The notes under the pieces are model-generated. The model saw nothing but the letters and a program-made list of their open reading frames with translations, had not been told where the DNA came from and ran no database searches. From contig JAZLLK010000028.1 of NCBI GenBank assembly GCA_045598105.1, forward strand, positions 1-64,000: 64,000 nt of DNA. Reading direction: 5' to 3'. This document shows, in pieces, positions 1-9,223 of the stretch; within the stretch, counting starts at the first letter, position 1; the number at the start of each line of letters is the position of its first letter. Position numbers and translations under genes: made by a program. The stretch comes from UBA1205 sp045598105. GTDB lineage: Bacteria > Bacteroidota > Bacteroidia > Bacteroidales > WCHB1-69.

Positions 1-153
1 GAAATATTCCAGGATGTCAACCGTTTCAAATTCGATTTGCAACTGCTCTCCGTCAGCGACAAATACGCCTCCCTGCACCTCGATTTGGCAGACAACGACG
101 AGCTGACCAACGAACTGATGAACGCGATGATTAAGTTTTACAGCATCAACTAA
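1..153 (+). CDS. 3' end of a truncated gene, product unknown
   Basis: Frame 1 is open from the window edge to a TAA at 151-153 and encodes about 50 residues ending in KFYSIN. The stretch is acidic and amphipathic, with no motif I recognise. Codons such as CTC, GTC and TTC are common here, unlike the ATA-rich genes further on. It lies just upstream of a Fic protein and a YgjP-type peptidase. In many bacteria such genes sit beside type I restriction subunits, so a restriction or helicase subunit is possible, but that is only inference from context. Confidence 0.5.
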   Translation, partial: EIFQDVNRFKFDLQLLSVSDKYASLHLDLADNDELTNELMNAMIKFYSIN

Positions 154-219
154 ATGCGAAACGATTTCTGGTGATTTGAAAAAAACATCAAAGCAGCCGC
201 CGCGTTGAAATATAAATGG

Positions 220-227
220 TACTTTTG
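220..227 (+). promoter_or_regulatory. -7 promoter element for the Fic gene
   Basis: TACTTTTG matches the Bacteroidota -7 consensus TAnnTTTG and lies 20 bases before the Fic start codon. No clear -33 element is visible at the expected distance. Confidence 0.5.
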
Positions 228-247
228 CAAAAATAAATCCGATACTA

Positions 248-1369
248 ATGAGCGAGTATAAAATTCCACTATTGCCATTGACACAGGATGTTGAGACAAA
301 GGCAGTGCTAAAGCAAACTATTGCGGCAAACCGCTGTTTGGCAGAATTGAAAGGAGTAGTGAAAACAGTTCCCAATGCCTCTATTCTTATCAATACGCTT
401 TCGTTACAAGAAGCTAAAGATAGTTCTGAAATTGAAAGCATCATTACCACTCATGATGAACTATATAAAGCAGAACTTTTTGTCAGGCATATTGCAAGTC
501 CTGCTGCCAAAGAGGTTCAAACATACGCAGAAGCGTTAAGAACAGGCTATGATGCCGTTATGAAGAATCACCTTCTCACATGCAATGATATTATTAATAT
601 TTATCGCAATGTAAAGCAGAATACGGCTGGCTTTAGAGCAACCCCTGGAACAACATTGCAAAACGAGCGCACTAAAGAGATTGTATATCGTCCACCGCAA
701 ACTTACGATGAGATTGTTCGATACATGTCCAATTTGGAACAGTTTATCAATGATGATTCTATCAGCGATTTGGATCCTCTGGTGAAAATGGCCATTATTC
801 ATCATCAATTTGAGAGTATCCATCCTTTTAGCGATGGAAATGGCCGTACTGGACGTATTGTTAACATTTTGTTTTTGGCGCAAAAACAACTATTAGAACT
901 TCCGATACTATATCTTAGTCGTTATATAATTAAAAACAAAGCGGAATACTACAAATTGTTGCAAGGTGTTCGCGACAGCGGAATGTGGGAAGATTGGATT
1001 GTTTTTATGCTAAAGGGGGTTGAAGTTACATCTATTGAAACTATTAAATTGGTGGAAAGTATTAAGTCAATGATGCTTTCATATAAGAAAAAAATCAGAG
1101 AAGAAGCCCCTAAAATATATTCACAGGATTTGATTAATAATTTGTTCCGACATCCATATACCAAAATTGATTTTGTAATGCAGGAATTGTCAATCAGTCG
1201 TCCAACTGCTATTTCATATTTGAATAAGCTGGTGGATGATTTGAAGATTTTAGAAAAAATCAAAATGGGGCGGGAAAATTTCTATGTAAATGTTGAACTT
1301 TTTAATCTTCTTTTAAATGCTTTTCATTTTGAAAACATTTCAACCGATTCCATAGATTCTAAAGGATAA
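248..1369 (+). CDS. Fic family protein (class II-like) with C-terminal winged helix
   Basis: Fic enzymes transfer AMP or a similar group from a nucleotide to a hydroxyl of a target protein. The complete catalytic motif, HPFSDGNGRTGR, is at residues 192-203. The N-terminal Fic_N region carries an SSEIES segment (residues 59-64) that fits the inhibitory helix motif [S/T]xxxE[G/N], with Ser in the last place, so the protein probably restrains itself and needs no separate antitoxin. Residues of about 295-350 look like a winged-helix DNA-binding domain, as in many Fic/HTH proteins. Codon use favours ATT over ATA for Ile, unlike most of the window, which suggests horizontal acquisition. The target is unknown. 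Confidence 0.92.
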   Translation: MSEYKIPLLPLTQDVETKAVLKQTIAANRCLAELKGVVKTVPNASILINTLSLQEAKDSSEIESIITTHDELYKAELFVRHIASPAAKEVQTYAEALRTGYDAVMKNHLLTCNDIINIYRNVKQNTAGFRATPGTTLQNERTKEIVYRPPQTYDEIVRYMSNLEQFINDDSISDLDPLVKMAIIHHQFESIHPFSDGNGRTGRIVNILFLAQKQLLELPILYLSRYIIKNKAEYYKLLQGVRDSGMWEDWIVFMLKGVEVTSIETIKLVESIKSMMLSYKKKIREEAPKIYSQDLINNLFRHPYTKIDFVMQELSISRPTAISYLNKLVDDLKILEKIKMGRENFYVNVELFNLLLNAFHFENISTDSIDSKG

Positions 1370-1382
1370 CACCAATCTGTAA

Positions 1383-1460
1383 AGGAAATGCGTTTTTTTT
1401 TACACGTTAGAAAAATGTGTAAAGAAATTTCCATTTTTTTTACACGTTAGAAAATGAATA
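1383..1460. repeat. two copies of an approximately 40-bp direct repeat with inner hairpin
   Basis: A unit of the form GTAAAG-AAAT-(T)n-ACACGTTAGAAAA occurs twice with a 40-base period (TACACGTTAG at 1401-1410 and at 1441-1450). The first copy also forms an inverted repeat, TTTACAC (1399-1405) with GTGTAAA (1417-1423). It fills the gap between the Fic gene and the metallopeptidase gene, so it may be an operator or a 3' hairpin. Confidence 0.6.
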
Positions 1461-1484
1461 AAATTTAATTCAAAATTTTAATCC

Positions 1485-2144
1485 ATGGCTGCCACCGATA
1501 TCTCTTATTCCCTCACTCGGAAACCCGTGAAGCACGTGCGCCTGTGTGTGCGTGAGGACGGTAGTGTGCACGTGGTGGCACCGCTGCTTTTTCCTAAGGC
1601 AAAAATTGAGGAATTTCTGGAAAAACGGCAGTCCTGGATTGAAAAGAAGCAGGCCTTTTTTCGGAATCGGGAGAAAATCCAATTGCAGTTCAACGAGTTG
1701 CTGCTGTTCGGCAACCGATACACTTACTTCTATGACACGAAGTATGCCAATAAAGTCGTCATTAACGAAGAGCACCACACGATTCGGGCAAGTCGAAATC
1801 TGACGGACATTGCCGTACAGGAAAACTGGCTGAAATCGGTGGCAAAAAAGTACTTTGATGAACGCGCCGAACAGCTTTCAATCGCGTTGAATCTGCCATA
1901 TAACAAGCTCTTTGTCCGCACCGAAAAACGCAAGTGGGGCAACTGTTCCTCTCTGAAAAACATTTCCTTGAACTGGCGTCTGGTGAAAGCACCCAAGTTC
2001 GTGATTGACTACGTCATCGTGCACGAGCTGGTCCACACCATTATGATGAATCACTCGCACAAATTCTGGACCCTGCTGCGCTCGCTTTATCCGGATTACG
2101 AAAAGGCGCAGGAGTGGTTGGAAAAATACGGAAATAATCTATAA
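1485..2144 (+). CDS. YgjP-like (DUF45/M48) metallopeptidase domain protein
   Basis: The 219-residue protein matches the YgjP/WLM family of zinc metallopeptidase-like proteins. It has HELVH at 180-184 and a third His ligand region at 190-192 (HSH followed by KFW), preceded by the typical RKWGNCSS segment (149-156). No signal peptide is present, so it should be cytoplasmic. Genes of this family are frequently found beside type I restriction-modification genes, which would fit the truncated upstream gene and the Fic gene. Its codon use differs from the downstream core genome. The substrate is unknown for the family. Confidence 0.88.
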   Translation: MAATDISYSLTRKPVKHVRLCVREDGSVHVVAPLLFPKAKIEEFLEKRQSWIEKKQAFFRNREKIQLQFNELLLFGNRYTYFYDTKYANKVVINEEHHTIRASRNLTDIAVQENWLKSVAKKYFDERAEQLSIALNLPYNKLFVRTEKRKWGNCSSLKNISLNWRLVKAPKFVIDYVIVHELVHTIMMNHSHKFWTLLRSLYPDYEKAQEWLEKYGNNL

Positions 2145-2397
2145 TACGCCCTAATTTATATACCTTTACTAGCCATTTTTTTGCCAATAATTAAAATAGT
2201 ATATATTTGAAAAACAATTCAAAACTTATATTTACCACCAAAATAATGCTTTTTTATAATCGTAAAATTTTGACACCATTTGACAAAATAACAATATAAA
2301 ATACTGTAATATACTTATTTGTAAAAAAAACGCATCACACACTTTGCATAATGCATATTCTCCACCACACCCGCTTTTCACGGCAAACTATATATCG
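2145..2397. other. AT-rich intergenic spacer
   Basis: This 253-base stretch separates the codon-atypical island from the core-like genes. It is very AT-rich, and I see no gene, tRNA, clear terminator or TAnnTTTG promoter in it. It lies between genes that converge here, so a 3' spacer is expected. Confidence 0.6.
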
Positions 2398-3171
2398 CTA
2401 CTGCTTCAACACAAAATGCTGCTTGGCATTTTCCTTACGGAAAAATACTATTCCCATATTGTATAAATCTATACTTATTGTTACATCAGCATCGGCAGCT
2501 ATTTCCTGCCAGGCACGGCTCATGCCGCTACTCCAATGTATGTCATCAAATACTAATATGGTATTATTGCCTGCATACTGCTTGGCAAACTTAAAATAAC
2601 GCATAGTAGGCTCATAGGCATGATTGCCGTCTAAAAAAAAGAGGTCCACGCCTTCCATTTTATCGGCAAAATGCTCCATTACATAGTCAAAATCGGCATT
2701 CACCGCTTCTATATTAGTCAATTTGGCAAATTCAAATACCTGTGAAGCCACCTGCAATACCTCCGGACTGCCCTCCACCGTGTACACCTTTCCCTGATGA
2801 CAGGCCGAGGCCAAATACGCCGTACTCATGCCAAACGAGGTACCGAATTCCACTATACGCTCACACTTATAATACCGCACCATGCGGGCTAACAGCCTGC
2901 ACATACGCTCACTTTTACACGATGTACGTACTATGGACGATACCCTTCGCATGCTCACCATACCATGTACACGCCCGCTGGCTCCCAAATCCAGCACATT
3001 AAGCATTTTATAGCTGTGCTTCAGCTGCTTGCGGGCATTCTCTATACGCTCCCATAGGGGCATAACCTCCTCATTACGCAACACCGATACTATAAAATCA
3101 TACACAAACGGTGAATGCGCCCAACGCTTTCTACGCATACAATACCTGAAATACGCTACTATGGCATGCAT
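2398..3171 (-). CDS. class I SAM-dependent methyltransferase
   Basis: Residues 106-121 hold a Rossmann motif I (VEFGTSFGMSTAYLA) for SAM binding, and a later FLDGNHAYEP segment fits motif III/IV of the Methyltransf_24/O-methyltransferase type. There is no signal peptide. The first 100 residues form a basic, helical N-terminal extension (RRKRW near residue 13). It lies downstream of the initiator tRNA on the same strand but behind a strong terminator, so it is likely transcribed on its own. The substrate cannot be inferred from sequence. Confidence 0.82.
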   Translation of the reverse strand: MHAIVAYFRYCMRRKRWAHSPFVYDFIVSVLRNEEVMPLWERIENARKQLKHSYKMLNVLDLGASGRVHGMVSMRRVSSIVRTSCKSERMCRLLARMVRYYKCERIVEFGTSFGMSTAYLASACHQGKVYTVEGSPEVLQVASQVFEFAKLTNIEAVNADFDYVMEHFADKMEGVDLFFLDGNHAYEPTMRYFKFAKQYAGNNTILVFDDIHWSSGMSRAWQEIAADADVTISIDLYNMGIVFFRKENAKQHFVLKQ

Positions 3172-3204
3172 ATCTGTACCCTGTTCTTACATTATATTAT
3201 ATAC

Positions 3205-3231
3205 AAAAAACAGCCCTATTACATAGGGCTG
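3205..3231 (-). terminator. rho-independent terminator after tRNA-fMet
   Basis: A perfect 9-bp stem (3211-3219 with 3223-3231, arm CAGCCCTAT) closes a 3-base loop and is followed on the minus strand by a run of T. It sits 7 bases beyond the tRNA 3' end. Confidence 0.9.
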
Positions 3232-3237
3232 CCTTAG

Positions 3238-3309
<72 letters not shown>

Positions 3310-3323
3310 ATGTTTCCGAAGTG

Positions 3324-3331
3324 CAAAGGTA
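3324..3331 (-). promoter_or_regulatory. -7 element for tRNA-fMet
   Basis: Minus-strand TACCTTTG matches TAnnTTTG exactly, 14 bases before the tRNA 5' end, with a long T tract immediately upstream. Confidence 0.75.
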
Positions 3332-3437
3332 GAAAAAAAAACAATACAAAAGCATTTTTTTTACATATTTTTTTTACTACACAAAATAAATCGCTATATC
3401 ATGCGTTTAATAAGTTGTAAAAAGAAAATAAAAACAC

Positions 3438-4436
3438 ATGATGACTAACGTAACAGACATAAGAGCCCTTAACGAACGTATCAATATGGAAAGTTCGTTT
3501 GTAGATATGCTCAATATGGAAATGAGCAAAGTAATAGTAGGCCAAAAAAACATGACAGAACACCTGCTTATAGGCCTGCTGTCAAATGGTCACATACTGC
3601 TTGAAGGTGTGCCCGGCCTGGCCAAAACACTGGCCATAAAATCATTATCACAAGCCATAGATGCCAAATTCAGCCGTATCCAATTCACTCCTGACCTGCT
3701 GCCGGCCGACCTTTTGGGCACCTTAATATACAGCCAGAAAACAGAAGAATTTATGGTAAAAAAAGGCCCCGTATTTGCTAACTTTGTGCTGGCTGATGAA
3801 ATTAACCGTGCCCCCGCTAAAGTACAAAGCGCCCTGCTTGAAGCCATGCAGGAACGCCAAATCACCATAGGCGAATCCACCTTCGCTTTGGATGAACCAT
3901 TCCTCGTAATGGCTACCCAAAACCCCATAGAACAGGAAGGTACCTACCCCCTGCCTGAAGCTCAGCTGGACCGTTTTATGCTCAAAGTTATTATCAACTA
4001 CCCTACCAAAGAAGAAGAAAAAACCATTTTGCGTCAGCAAATTAATAATGAACATATAAATATACAGCCCGTTATACGTAAAGAAGACATCATAAAAGCC
4101 CGTACCCTCGTACGGGAAATATACGTGGACGAAAAAATAGAAAACTATATCACCGATATCGTATTCTCCACCCGCTATCCTAAGGACTTTGGCCTGGAAA
4201 AATACGAAAACATGATATCCTATGGCGCCTCACCGCGTGCCTCCATTAATTTGGCCCTCGCCGCTAAAGCCTACGCCTTTATTAAACGCCGCGGCTACGT
4301 AATACCGGAAGACGTTCGCGCTATATGCCACTCCGTAATGCGCCACCGTATAGGCCTCACCTATGAAGCTGAAGCCGAAAACATTACCACCGATGACATC
4401 ATTAATGAAATTCTTAATAGCATTATAGTTCCTTAA
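3438..4436 (+). CDS. MoxR family AAA+ ATPase
   Basis: MoxR ATPases act as chaperone-like remodelling factors, usually for von Willebrand factor A (VWA) proteins encoded beside them. Walker A is GVPGLAKT (57-64), Walker B ends in ADE (119-121), sensor 1 is ATQNP (159-163) and the conserved PLPEAQLDRF follows at 171-180. The 332-residue length is typical. It heads an operon with a DUF58 protein, a BatD-like protein and BatA, spaced by 15, -1 and 2 bases, the usual Bacteroidota layout. No signal peptide or membrane segment is seen, so it is cytoplasmic. Confidence 0.95.
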   Translation: MMTNVTDIRALNERINMESSFVDMLNMEMSKVIVGQKNMTEHLLIGLLSNGHILLEGVPGLAKTLAIKSLSQAIDAKFSRIQFTPDLLPADLLGTLIYSQKTEEFMVKKGPVFANFVLADEINRAPAKVQSALLEAMQERQITIGESTFALDEPFLVMATQNPIEQEGTYPLPEAQLDRFMLKVIINYPTKEEEKTILRQQINNEHINIQPVIRKEDIIKARTLVREIYVDEKIENYITDIVFSTRYPKDFGLEKYENMISYGASPRASINLALAAKAYAFIKRRGYVIPEDVRAICHSVMRHRIGLTYEAEAENITTDDIINEILNSIIVP

Positions 4437-4451
4437 TATCATAGGTAAACC

Positions 4452-5318
4452 ATGAATTCGGCCGAACTGCTCAAAAAAATAAAAAAAATAGAAATACGCT
4501 CCCGCAAATTATCACAACAAATATTTGCAGGTGAATACCATAGCGCCTTTAAAGGTCGCGGCATGGCCTTCAGCGAAGTGCGTACCTATACCTACGGCGA
4601 TGACGTGCGATGCATAGACTGGAACGTTACCGCCCGCTTCCATCAGCCCTACGTAAAAGTATTTGAGGAAGAACGCGAAATGACAGTAATGCTGGTAATA
4701 GATACCAGCGCCTCCACCCTGTTCGGCACACGCAACATGCGTAAAACAGATATGATTACCGAACTGGCCGCCGTGCTGTCATTTTCGGCCATTAATAATA
4801 ATGATAAAGTGGGCGTGCTGTTCTATAGCAATAAAATAGAAAAGTTTATTCCCCCTCAAAAAGGAAAAACCCATATACTGCGTATTATAAGCGAACTGCT
4901 AAATATAGAATCACACCCCGGCACCACCAATACCTCCATGGCCATGCAATACCTTACCGGCGCCATCAAAAAAAGATGCACAACCTTCATCATCTCCGAC
5001 TTTTTGGACGCCGATTTTGAAACAGCCCTCCGCATTGCCGGCAATAAACACGACATATCCGGCATACAAATACGTGACCGCGGCGAATACTTCCTGCCTC
5101 AGGTGGGCTATATGCAACTGTATGATAAAGAAACAGGCAGCAAAATCATAGCCGACACCTCCTCCCCGACATTTATTCAACAATATACCGGCTGGTGGAT
5201 ACATAACGAACAATCCGTTACCGATATATTCCGCCGCACCGGCGTGGATATGCTCAAAATATACACCGACGAAGATTATATCCCTAAATTAAGAGAATTT
5301 TTCAAAAAACGTTCCTAA
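4452..5318 (+). CDS. DUF58 domain-containing protein
   Basis: The protein has the DUF58 signature: FKGRGMAFSEVR at 33-44, then the D-D-x-R-x-x-DW region at 50-57. A VWA-like fold follows, with a metal-site-like DTSAS at 84-88. There is no signal peptide. DUF58 proteins are encoded between MoxR and Bat proteins, and are thought to be substrates or partners of the MoxR ATPase. Its stop codon overlaps the start of the next gene by one base (TAATG), so translation is likely coupled. Confidence 0.92.
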   Translation: MNSAELLKKIKKIEIRSRKLSQQIFAGEYHSAFKGRGMAFSEVRTYTYGDDVRCIDWNVTARFHQPYVKVFEEEREMTVMLVIDTSASTLFGTRNMRKTDMITELAAVLSFSAINNNDKVGVLFYSNKIEKFIPPQKGKTHILRIISELLNIESHPGTTNTSMAMQYLTGAIKKRCTTFIISDFLDADFETALRIAGNKHDISGIQIRDRGEYFLPQVGYMQLYDKETGSKIIADTSSPTFIQQYTGWWIHNEQSVTDIFRRTGVDMLKIYTDEDYIPKLREFFKKRS

Positions 5319-6238
5319 TGAAAAAGATAATATGGCTCATGGGCATTACTCTTGCCTCACTGCTACCCCTACAGGCTCAACAGGCCTCCCTGCATATTGA
5401 CACCAACCACATACTCATAGGCGACCACGTAAACATGGATATCACCTTTCAGCCGGCTCACACCGCCGTGCTCTTTCCCCAATTATGTGACACCTGCATA
5501 GCCCACCTTGAAATCATAAGCCGTTCCGCCATTGACACCATCACCGTTAACGGCACCCCTGCCCTACACCAACAATATGTTATTACCGGCTTTGAAAACG
5601 GCATATTCGGCATTCCCGCTATGGTGTTTTATGCCCCCGACTCCTCCGTATTGGCCACCACTTCCTCCGCCATGCTCCACATAAGCACCGTAAAAGTAGA
5701 TACCAATATGGCCATAAAAGATATAAAACCACCACTAAAAGCCCCTATCACCTTTAAGGAACTATTGCCCTACATAGGCGGTGCCATAGCCTTAGCCCTG
5801 CTCATAACAGCCATAATATGGCTGGTACACCACTACCGTCGCAAGCTTAAACCCGCCAAGGCCGCTCCCGCTAAACCACTGGAACCCGCCGAAGTAATAG
5901 CCCTGCGTGATCTGGATGCCCTGTGGCAAAAAAAACTGTGCGAAAAAGGCCACTACAAGGAATTCTATAGCACCCTCAGCCTCATTACCCGCACCTACAT
6001 ATATAATCAATGGGATATAGCCTCACTCGAAATGGTTACCTCAGAAGTGTGCACGGCACTTAACAATACCCCAACCTCCCCTGATGACATTCTCCACGTT
6101 CAACAGGCCCTCCAAATGGCCGACCTTGTAAAATTTGCAAAAGCCATGCCCCTTGATTATGAAAACAAAAATAACTATGATGCCATAGTAAACTTTGTAA
6201 GAAATACCACCCCCGTTACCACCATTAAAAACAACTGA
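5318..6238 (+). CDS. membrane-anchored BatD-like protein of the Bat operon
   Basis: The 306-residue protein has a signal peptide (residues 1-20), an extracytoplasmic beta-rich domain, one strong membrane segment at about 150-172 and a basic linker leading to a cytoplasmic helical tail. This layout matches the BatD-like or unnamed protein that lies between the DUF58 and BatA genes in Bacteroidales. The extracytoplasmic part carries a Cys pair (CDTC). It starts on the last base of the DUF58 stop codon and ends 2 bases before batA. Its role is unknown; a membrane partner for the VWA proteins is inferred from position. Confidence 0.75.
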   Translation: MKKIIWLMGITLASLLPLQAQQASLHIDTNHILIGDHVNMDITFQPAHTAVLFPQLCDTCIAHLEIISRSAIDTITVNGTPALHQQYVITGFENGIFGIPAMVFYAPDSSVLATTSSAMLHISTVKVDTNMAIKDIKPPLKAPITFKELLPYIGGAIALALLITAIIWLVHHYRRKLKPAKAAPAKPLEPAEVIALRDLDALWQKKLCEKGHYKEFYSTLSLITRTYIYNQWDIASLEMVTSEVCTALNNTPTSPDDILHVQQALQMADLVKFAKAMPLDYENKNNYDAIVNFVRNTTPVTTIKNN

Positions 6239-6240
6239 TA

Positions 6241-7236
6241 ATGAAACACCTCATAAGCTATATAAGCACTTTGGAACCGGCTCACCCGGCACGCCTGTGG
6301 CTACTGCTCATTATTATACCGCTTATAGCATGGTATATATGGAAACACGCCCATAAACATGCCTCCTTTCAGGTTTCAAGCATAATGCCCTTCCTATACC
6401 CCCAAAAACAAACTTGGGTACTACACATACCTTTTGCCCTTAGAATTATAGCTATAGCATTAGTAATTATAGCCTTAGCTCAACCTCAAAGTTCCATATC
6501 ACACAAGCAGATAGACGTGGAAGGCATAGACATAACCATGGCCCTGGACGTATCGGGAAGTATGTTAGCCATGGACTTTCGTCCAAACAGGCTGGAAGCC
6601 TGCAAAAGCGTAATACGTTCCTTTGTGGAAAACCGCCCCTCCGACCGCATAGGCCTGGTACTCTACGCCGGCGAAGCCTATACCAAATGCCCGCTCACCG
6701 GCGACCACACCACCCTCCTCGCCTCCCTGGAAAATAGTAACAATAACCAAATAGACGACGGCACCGCCATAGGCGACGGACTGGGCACCGCCATTAACCG
6801 CCTAAGAGAAAGCCAAGCTAAAAGTAAAGTAATCATACTGCTATCCGACGGCGTAAACAACTCCGGCTACATTGACCCCCTCTCTGCCGCCGACCTCGCC
6901 AAAGAATACGGCATAAGAGTATATACCATAGGCTGCGGCAGCATGGGCGAAGCCCCCTACAAAACACCCTACGGCACCTTCTATGCCAAAACAGAAATAG
7001 ACGAAACCCTGCTGCGTAACATAGCCGACCTCACCGGAGGCAAATACTTTAGAGCCCAAAACAAAGAACGCCTAAAAGCCGTATATAACGAAATAGACCA
7101 AATGGAAAAATCAAAAATAAGCGAAACCCGCTTCACCAACAAAAGTGAAGAATTCTTCCCATTCCTGCTGGCCGCCCTGCTGCTGTTTGTATTAGAAATA
7201 ATACTCTCCCACACCATATGGAAAGTACAACCTTAA
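6241..7236 (+). CDS. BatA-like VWA domain membrane protein
   Basis: Two N-terminal membrane segments (about 18-35 and 62-80) precede a VWA domain with an intact MIDAS motif, DVSGS at 103-107, and there is a C-terminal membrane helix near 305-325. This is the BatA/BatB architecture of Bacteroides aerotolerance operons. Only one VWA Bat gene is present: batB, C and E do not follow, and cinA comes next instead. BatA proteins are thought to work with MoxR ATPases at the membrane; the exact role remains unsettled in the family. Confidence 0.92.
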   Translation: MKHLISYISTLEPAHPARLWLLLIIIPLIAWYIWKHAHKHASFQVSSIMPFLYPQKQTWVLHIPFALRIIAIALVIIALAQPQSSISHKQIDVEGIDITMALDVSGSMLAMDFRPNRLEACKSVIRSFVENRPSDRIGLVLYAGEAYTKCPLTGDHTTLLASLENSNNNQIDDGTAIGDGLGTAINRLRESQAKSKVIILLSDGVNNSGYIDPLSAADLAKEYGIRVYTIGCGSMGEAPYKTPYGTFYAKTEIDETLLRNIADLTGGKYFRAQNKERLKAVYNEIDQMEKSKISETRFTNKSEEFFPFLLAALLLFVLEIILSHTIWKVQP

Positions 7237-7256
7237 AAAAAAACATACATATACTC

Positions 7257-8516
7257 ATGACAGAACAAAAATTGGTAACCGCTTCCATCATCAATATAGG
7301 CGATGAACTTCTTATAGGCCAAATAGTAAATACCAATGCCAACGCTATAGCCCAAATGTTCAACCAACTGGGCATTAAAATAACCGAAATACTCGTTATA
7401 GCCGATGAACAGCAAGCCATAGAACAGGCCTTTGAACAACAACTGAACCGTAACGACATAGTATTTGTTACCGGCGGACTGGGTACCACCAATGACGATG
7501 TAACCAAAAAATGCATTTGCCACTACTATAACACCTCTCTTGTAGAAAATGCCGACGTAAAACAACATGTGCAAAACATACGCCGCAGCCGCGGCCTACT
7601 CATTCCCGACAGCGTACTCACCCAGGCCATGGTACCAAAAATATGCCAAATAATACATAACCCCGTAGGTACCGCCCCCGGCATGTGGATATATAAAGAT
7701 AACAAAGTACTCATATCCACCCCCGGCGTACCCGGCGAACTGCAGGCCATGCTGAACGAAATAAGCACCCGCCTGCAACACACCTTTCAACCTTGGCATA
7801 AAATAGATAAACATGTAAAAACCGGCGGCATATCCGAATCTGGACTCTCCGACATGCTACAGGAATATGAACACTCCCTGCCTCCCTATATATCACTGGC
7901 ATACCTGCCCAAATACGGCATCATTAATCTCCGCCTTTCGGGCCGCCATGCCAATAAAGCCCTGCTTGAACAACAAATGGACCACTACTTCCAACAACTG
8001 CAACATATAGCCAAAGACTATATATTCTACCTTGATGACAAGGAAATGGCCCAAATAGTAGGTCTTGCCCTTAAAGAACAAGGCAAAACCATGGCTACCG
8101 CCGAAAGCTGTACCGGCGGACTCCTCGCAGCACAAATCACCTCCTACCCCGGCAGTTCCGCCTATTTTAAAGGCAGCGTGGTGGCCTACAGCAACGAAAT
8201 AAAACAAAATATACTCCACGTGCCCGCACTCACCCTTACTACTCAAGGCGCCGTAAGCGAAGATACAGTGAAATACATGGCCCGTAACCTGCTCTCACTA
8301 TATAATACCGACTACTCCGTGGCCGTGAGCGGCATAGCCGGCCCCGACGGAGGTACACCCGATAAACCCGTAGGCACCGTATGGATAGCGGTAGCAAACC
8401 ATGATACATGCATAGCCTCATGCCACCAACTGGGATTTGGCCGCCAAAGAGTAATAGACCGTACATGCCAACTGGCACTGCTTATGCTATATCAACTTAT
8501 ACTACAATCCAAATAA
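7257..8516 (+). CDS. cinA: CinA-like nicotinamide-nucleotide amidase
   Basis: The protein has the two CinA domains: an N-terminal molybdopterin-binding-like domain (SIINIGDELLIGQ... then VTGGLGTTNDD) and a C-terminal PncC amidase domain (ATAESCTGG, then SGIAGPDGG). The enzyme deamidates NMN to NaMN in pyridine nucleotide salvage. An in-frame ATG exists at 7218, inside the end of batA, but the family's usual N-terminus begins at the 7257 ATG (MTEQKLVTASIINIG), so I use that. It follows the Bat operon by 20 bases and is probably co-transcribed. Confidence 0.93.
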   Translation: MTEQKLVTASIINIGDELLIGQIVNTNANAIAQMFNQLGIKITEILVIADEQQAIEQAFEQQLNRNDIVFVTGGLGTTNDDVTKKCICHYYNTSLVENADVKQHVQNIRRSRGLLIPDSVLTQAMVPKICQIIHNPVGTAPGMWIYKDNKVLISTPGVPGELQAMLNEISTRLQHTFQPWHKIDKHVKTGGISESGLSDMLQEYEHSLPPYISLAYLPKYGIINLRLSGRHANKALLEQQMDHYFQQLQHIAKDYIFYLDDKEMAQIVGLALKEQGKTMATAESCTGGLLAAQITSYPGSSAYFKGSVVAYSNEIKQNILHVPALTLTTQGAVSEDTVKYMARNLLSLYNTDYSVAVSGIAGPDGGTPDKPVGTVWIAVANHDTCIASCHQLGFGRQRVIDRTCQLALLMLYQLILQSK

Positions 8517-8526
8517 CACCTCACTT

Positions 8527-9147
8527 ATGTTCAACAACGAATACCTCACCATCAACGGCCCCGCACAAGGCTTGTACAAAGATAAAGGAAGCCGTTTCAT
8601 AGGCATGGCCTTCCGCGTGCACAATGAAGAAGAGGTAAAGAACATAATAACCGACATTAAAAAAAAATATTACGACGCCTCCCACCATTGCTACGCCTAC
8701 TATATAGGCCACTACGGCACACCCGCTACCCGCAGCAATGACGATGGCGAACCCTCCGGCACAGCAGGAAAACCTATAATGGGACAAATACTGTCACACG
8801 ACTTGAAAGATGTACTCATAGTAGTTGTACGCTACTTCGGCGGTATTAAATTGGGCGTGAGCGGACTCATAGCCGCCTACAAAACTTGCGCCGAAAATAC
8901 CCTGCTCAATAGTAAAATCATAAGCGTTCCCATAGAACATGTATATAGCTTGTGTAGCCCCTACAACTGCCTGAACGACATAATGACCATACTCAAACGC
9001 ATAAATGCCAAAATATACCATACACAATATGAAAATGAACAGGTAAACATAGAATTTTCCGTATCTGTCTCTACCTCAAATCATATAGATGAATATTTTG
9101 AAAAATTATACCAACTGCCACCCTTAAAACATATAAAAGTACTATAA
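8527..9147 (+). CDS. YigZ/IMPACT family protein
   Basis: The 206-residue protein matches the YigZ (UPF0029) family. It carries the N-terminal IMPACT domain with the hallmark DDGEPSGTAGKP segment and the later VRYFGGIKLGVSGLIAAY segment, followed by a C-terminal DUF1949-like domain. It is a soluble protein; the family is related to eukaryotic IMPACT, a regulator of Gcn2, but its bacterial role is not settled. It starts 10 bases after cinA and is likely in the same transcript. Confidence 0.92.
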   Translation: MFNNEYLTINGPAQGLYKDKGSRFIGMAFRVHNEEEVKNIITDIKKKYYDASHHCYAYYIGHYGTPATRSNDDGEPSGTAGKPIMGQILSHDLKDVLIVVVRYFGGIKLGVSGLIAAYKTCAENTLLNSKIISVPIEHVYSLCSPYNCLNDIMTILKRINAKIYHTQYENEQVNIEFSVSVSTSNHIDEYFEKLYQLPPLKHIKVL

Positions 9148-9223
9148 TTTTTTTCTATTAATTTTTAACCTTTATCACTTTCCGTTGTCTACATTATATA
9201 TTCACTTAAAATAAAATAACAAA

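Noticed and set aside
248..1369. Two-gene Fic toxin-antitoxin module
   Set aside because: No small antitoxin gene lies next to it, and the inhibitory motif appears to be within the same protein.
1383..1460. CRISPR-like repeats
   Set aside because: Only two imperfect copies, no unique spacers of constant size and no cas genes.
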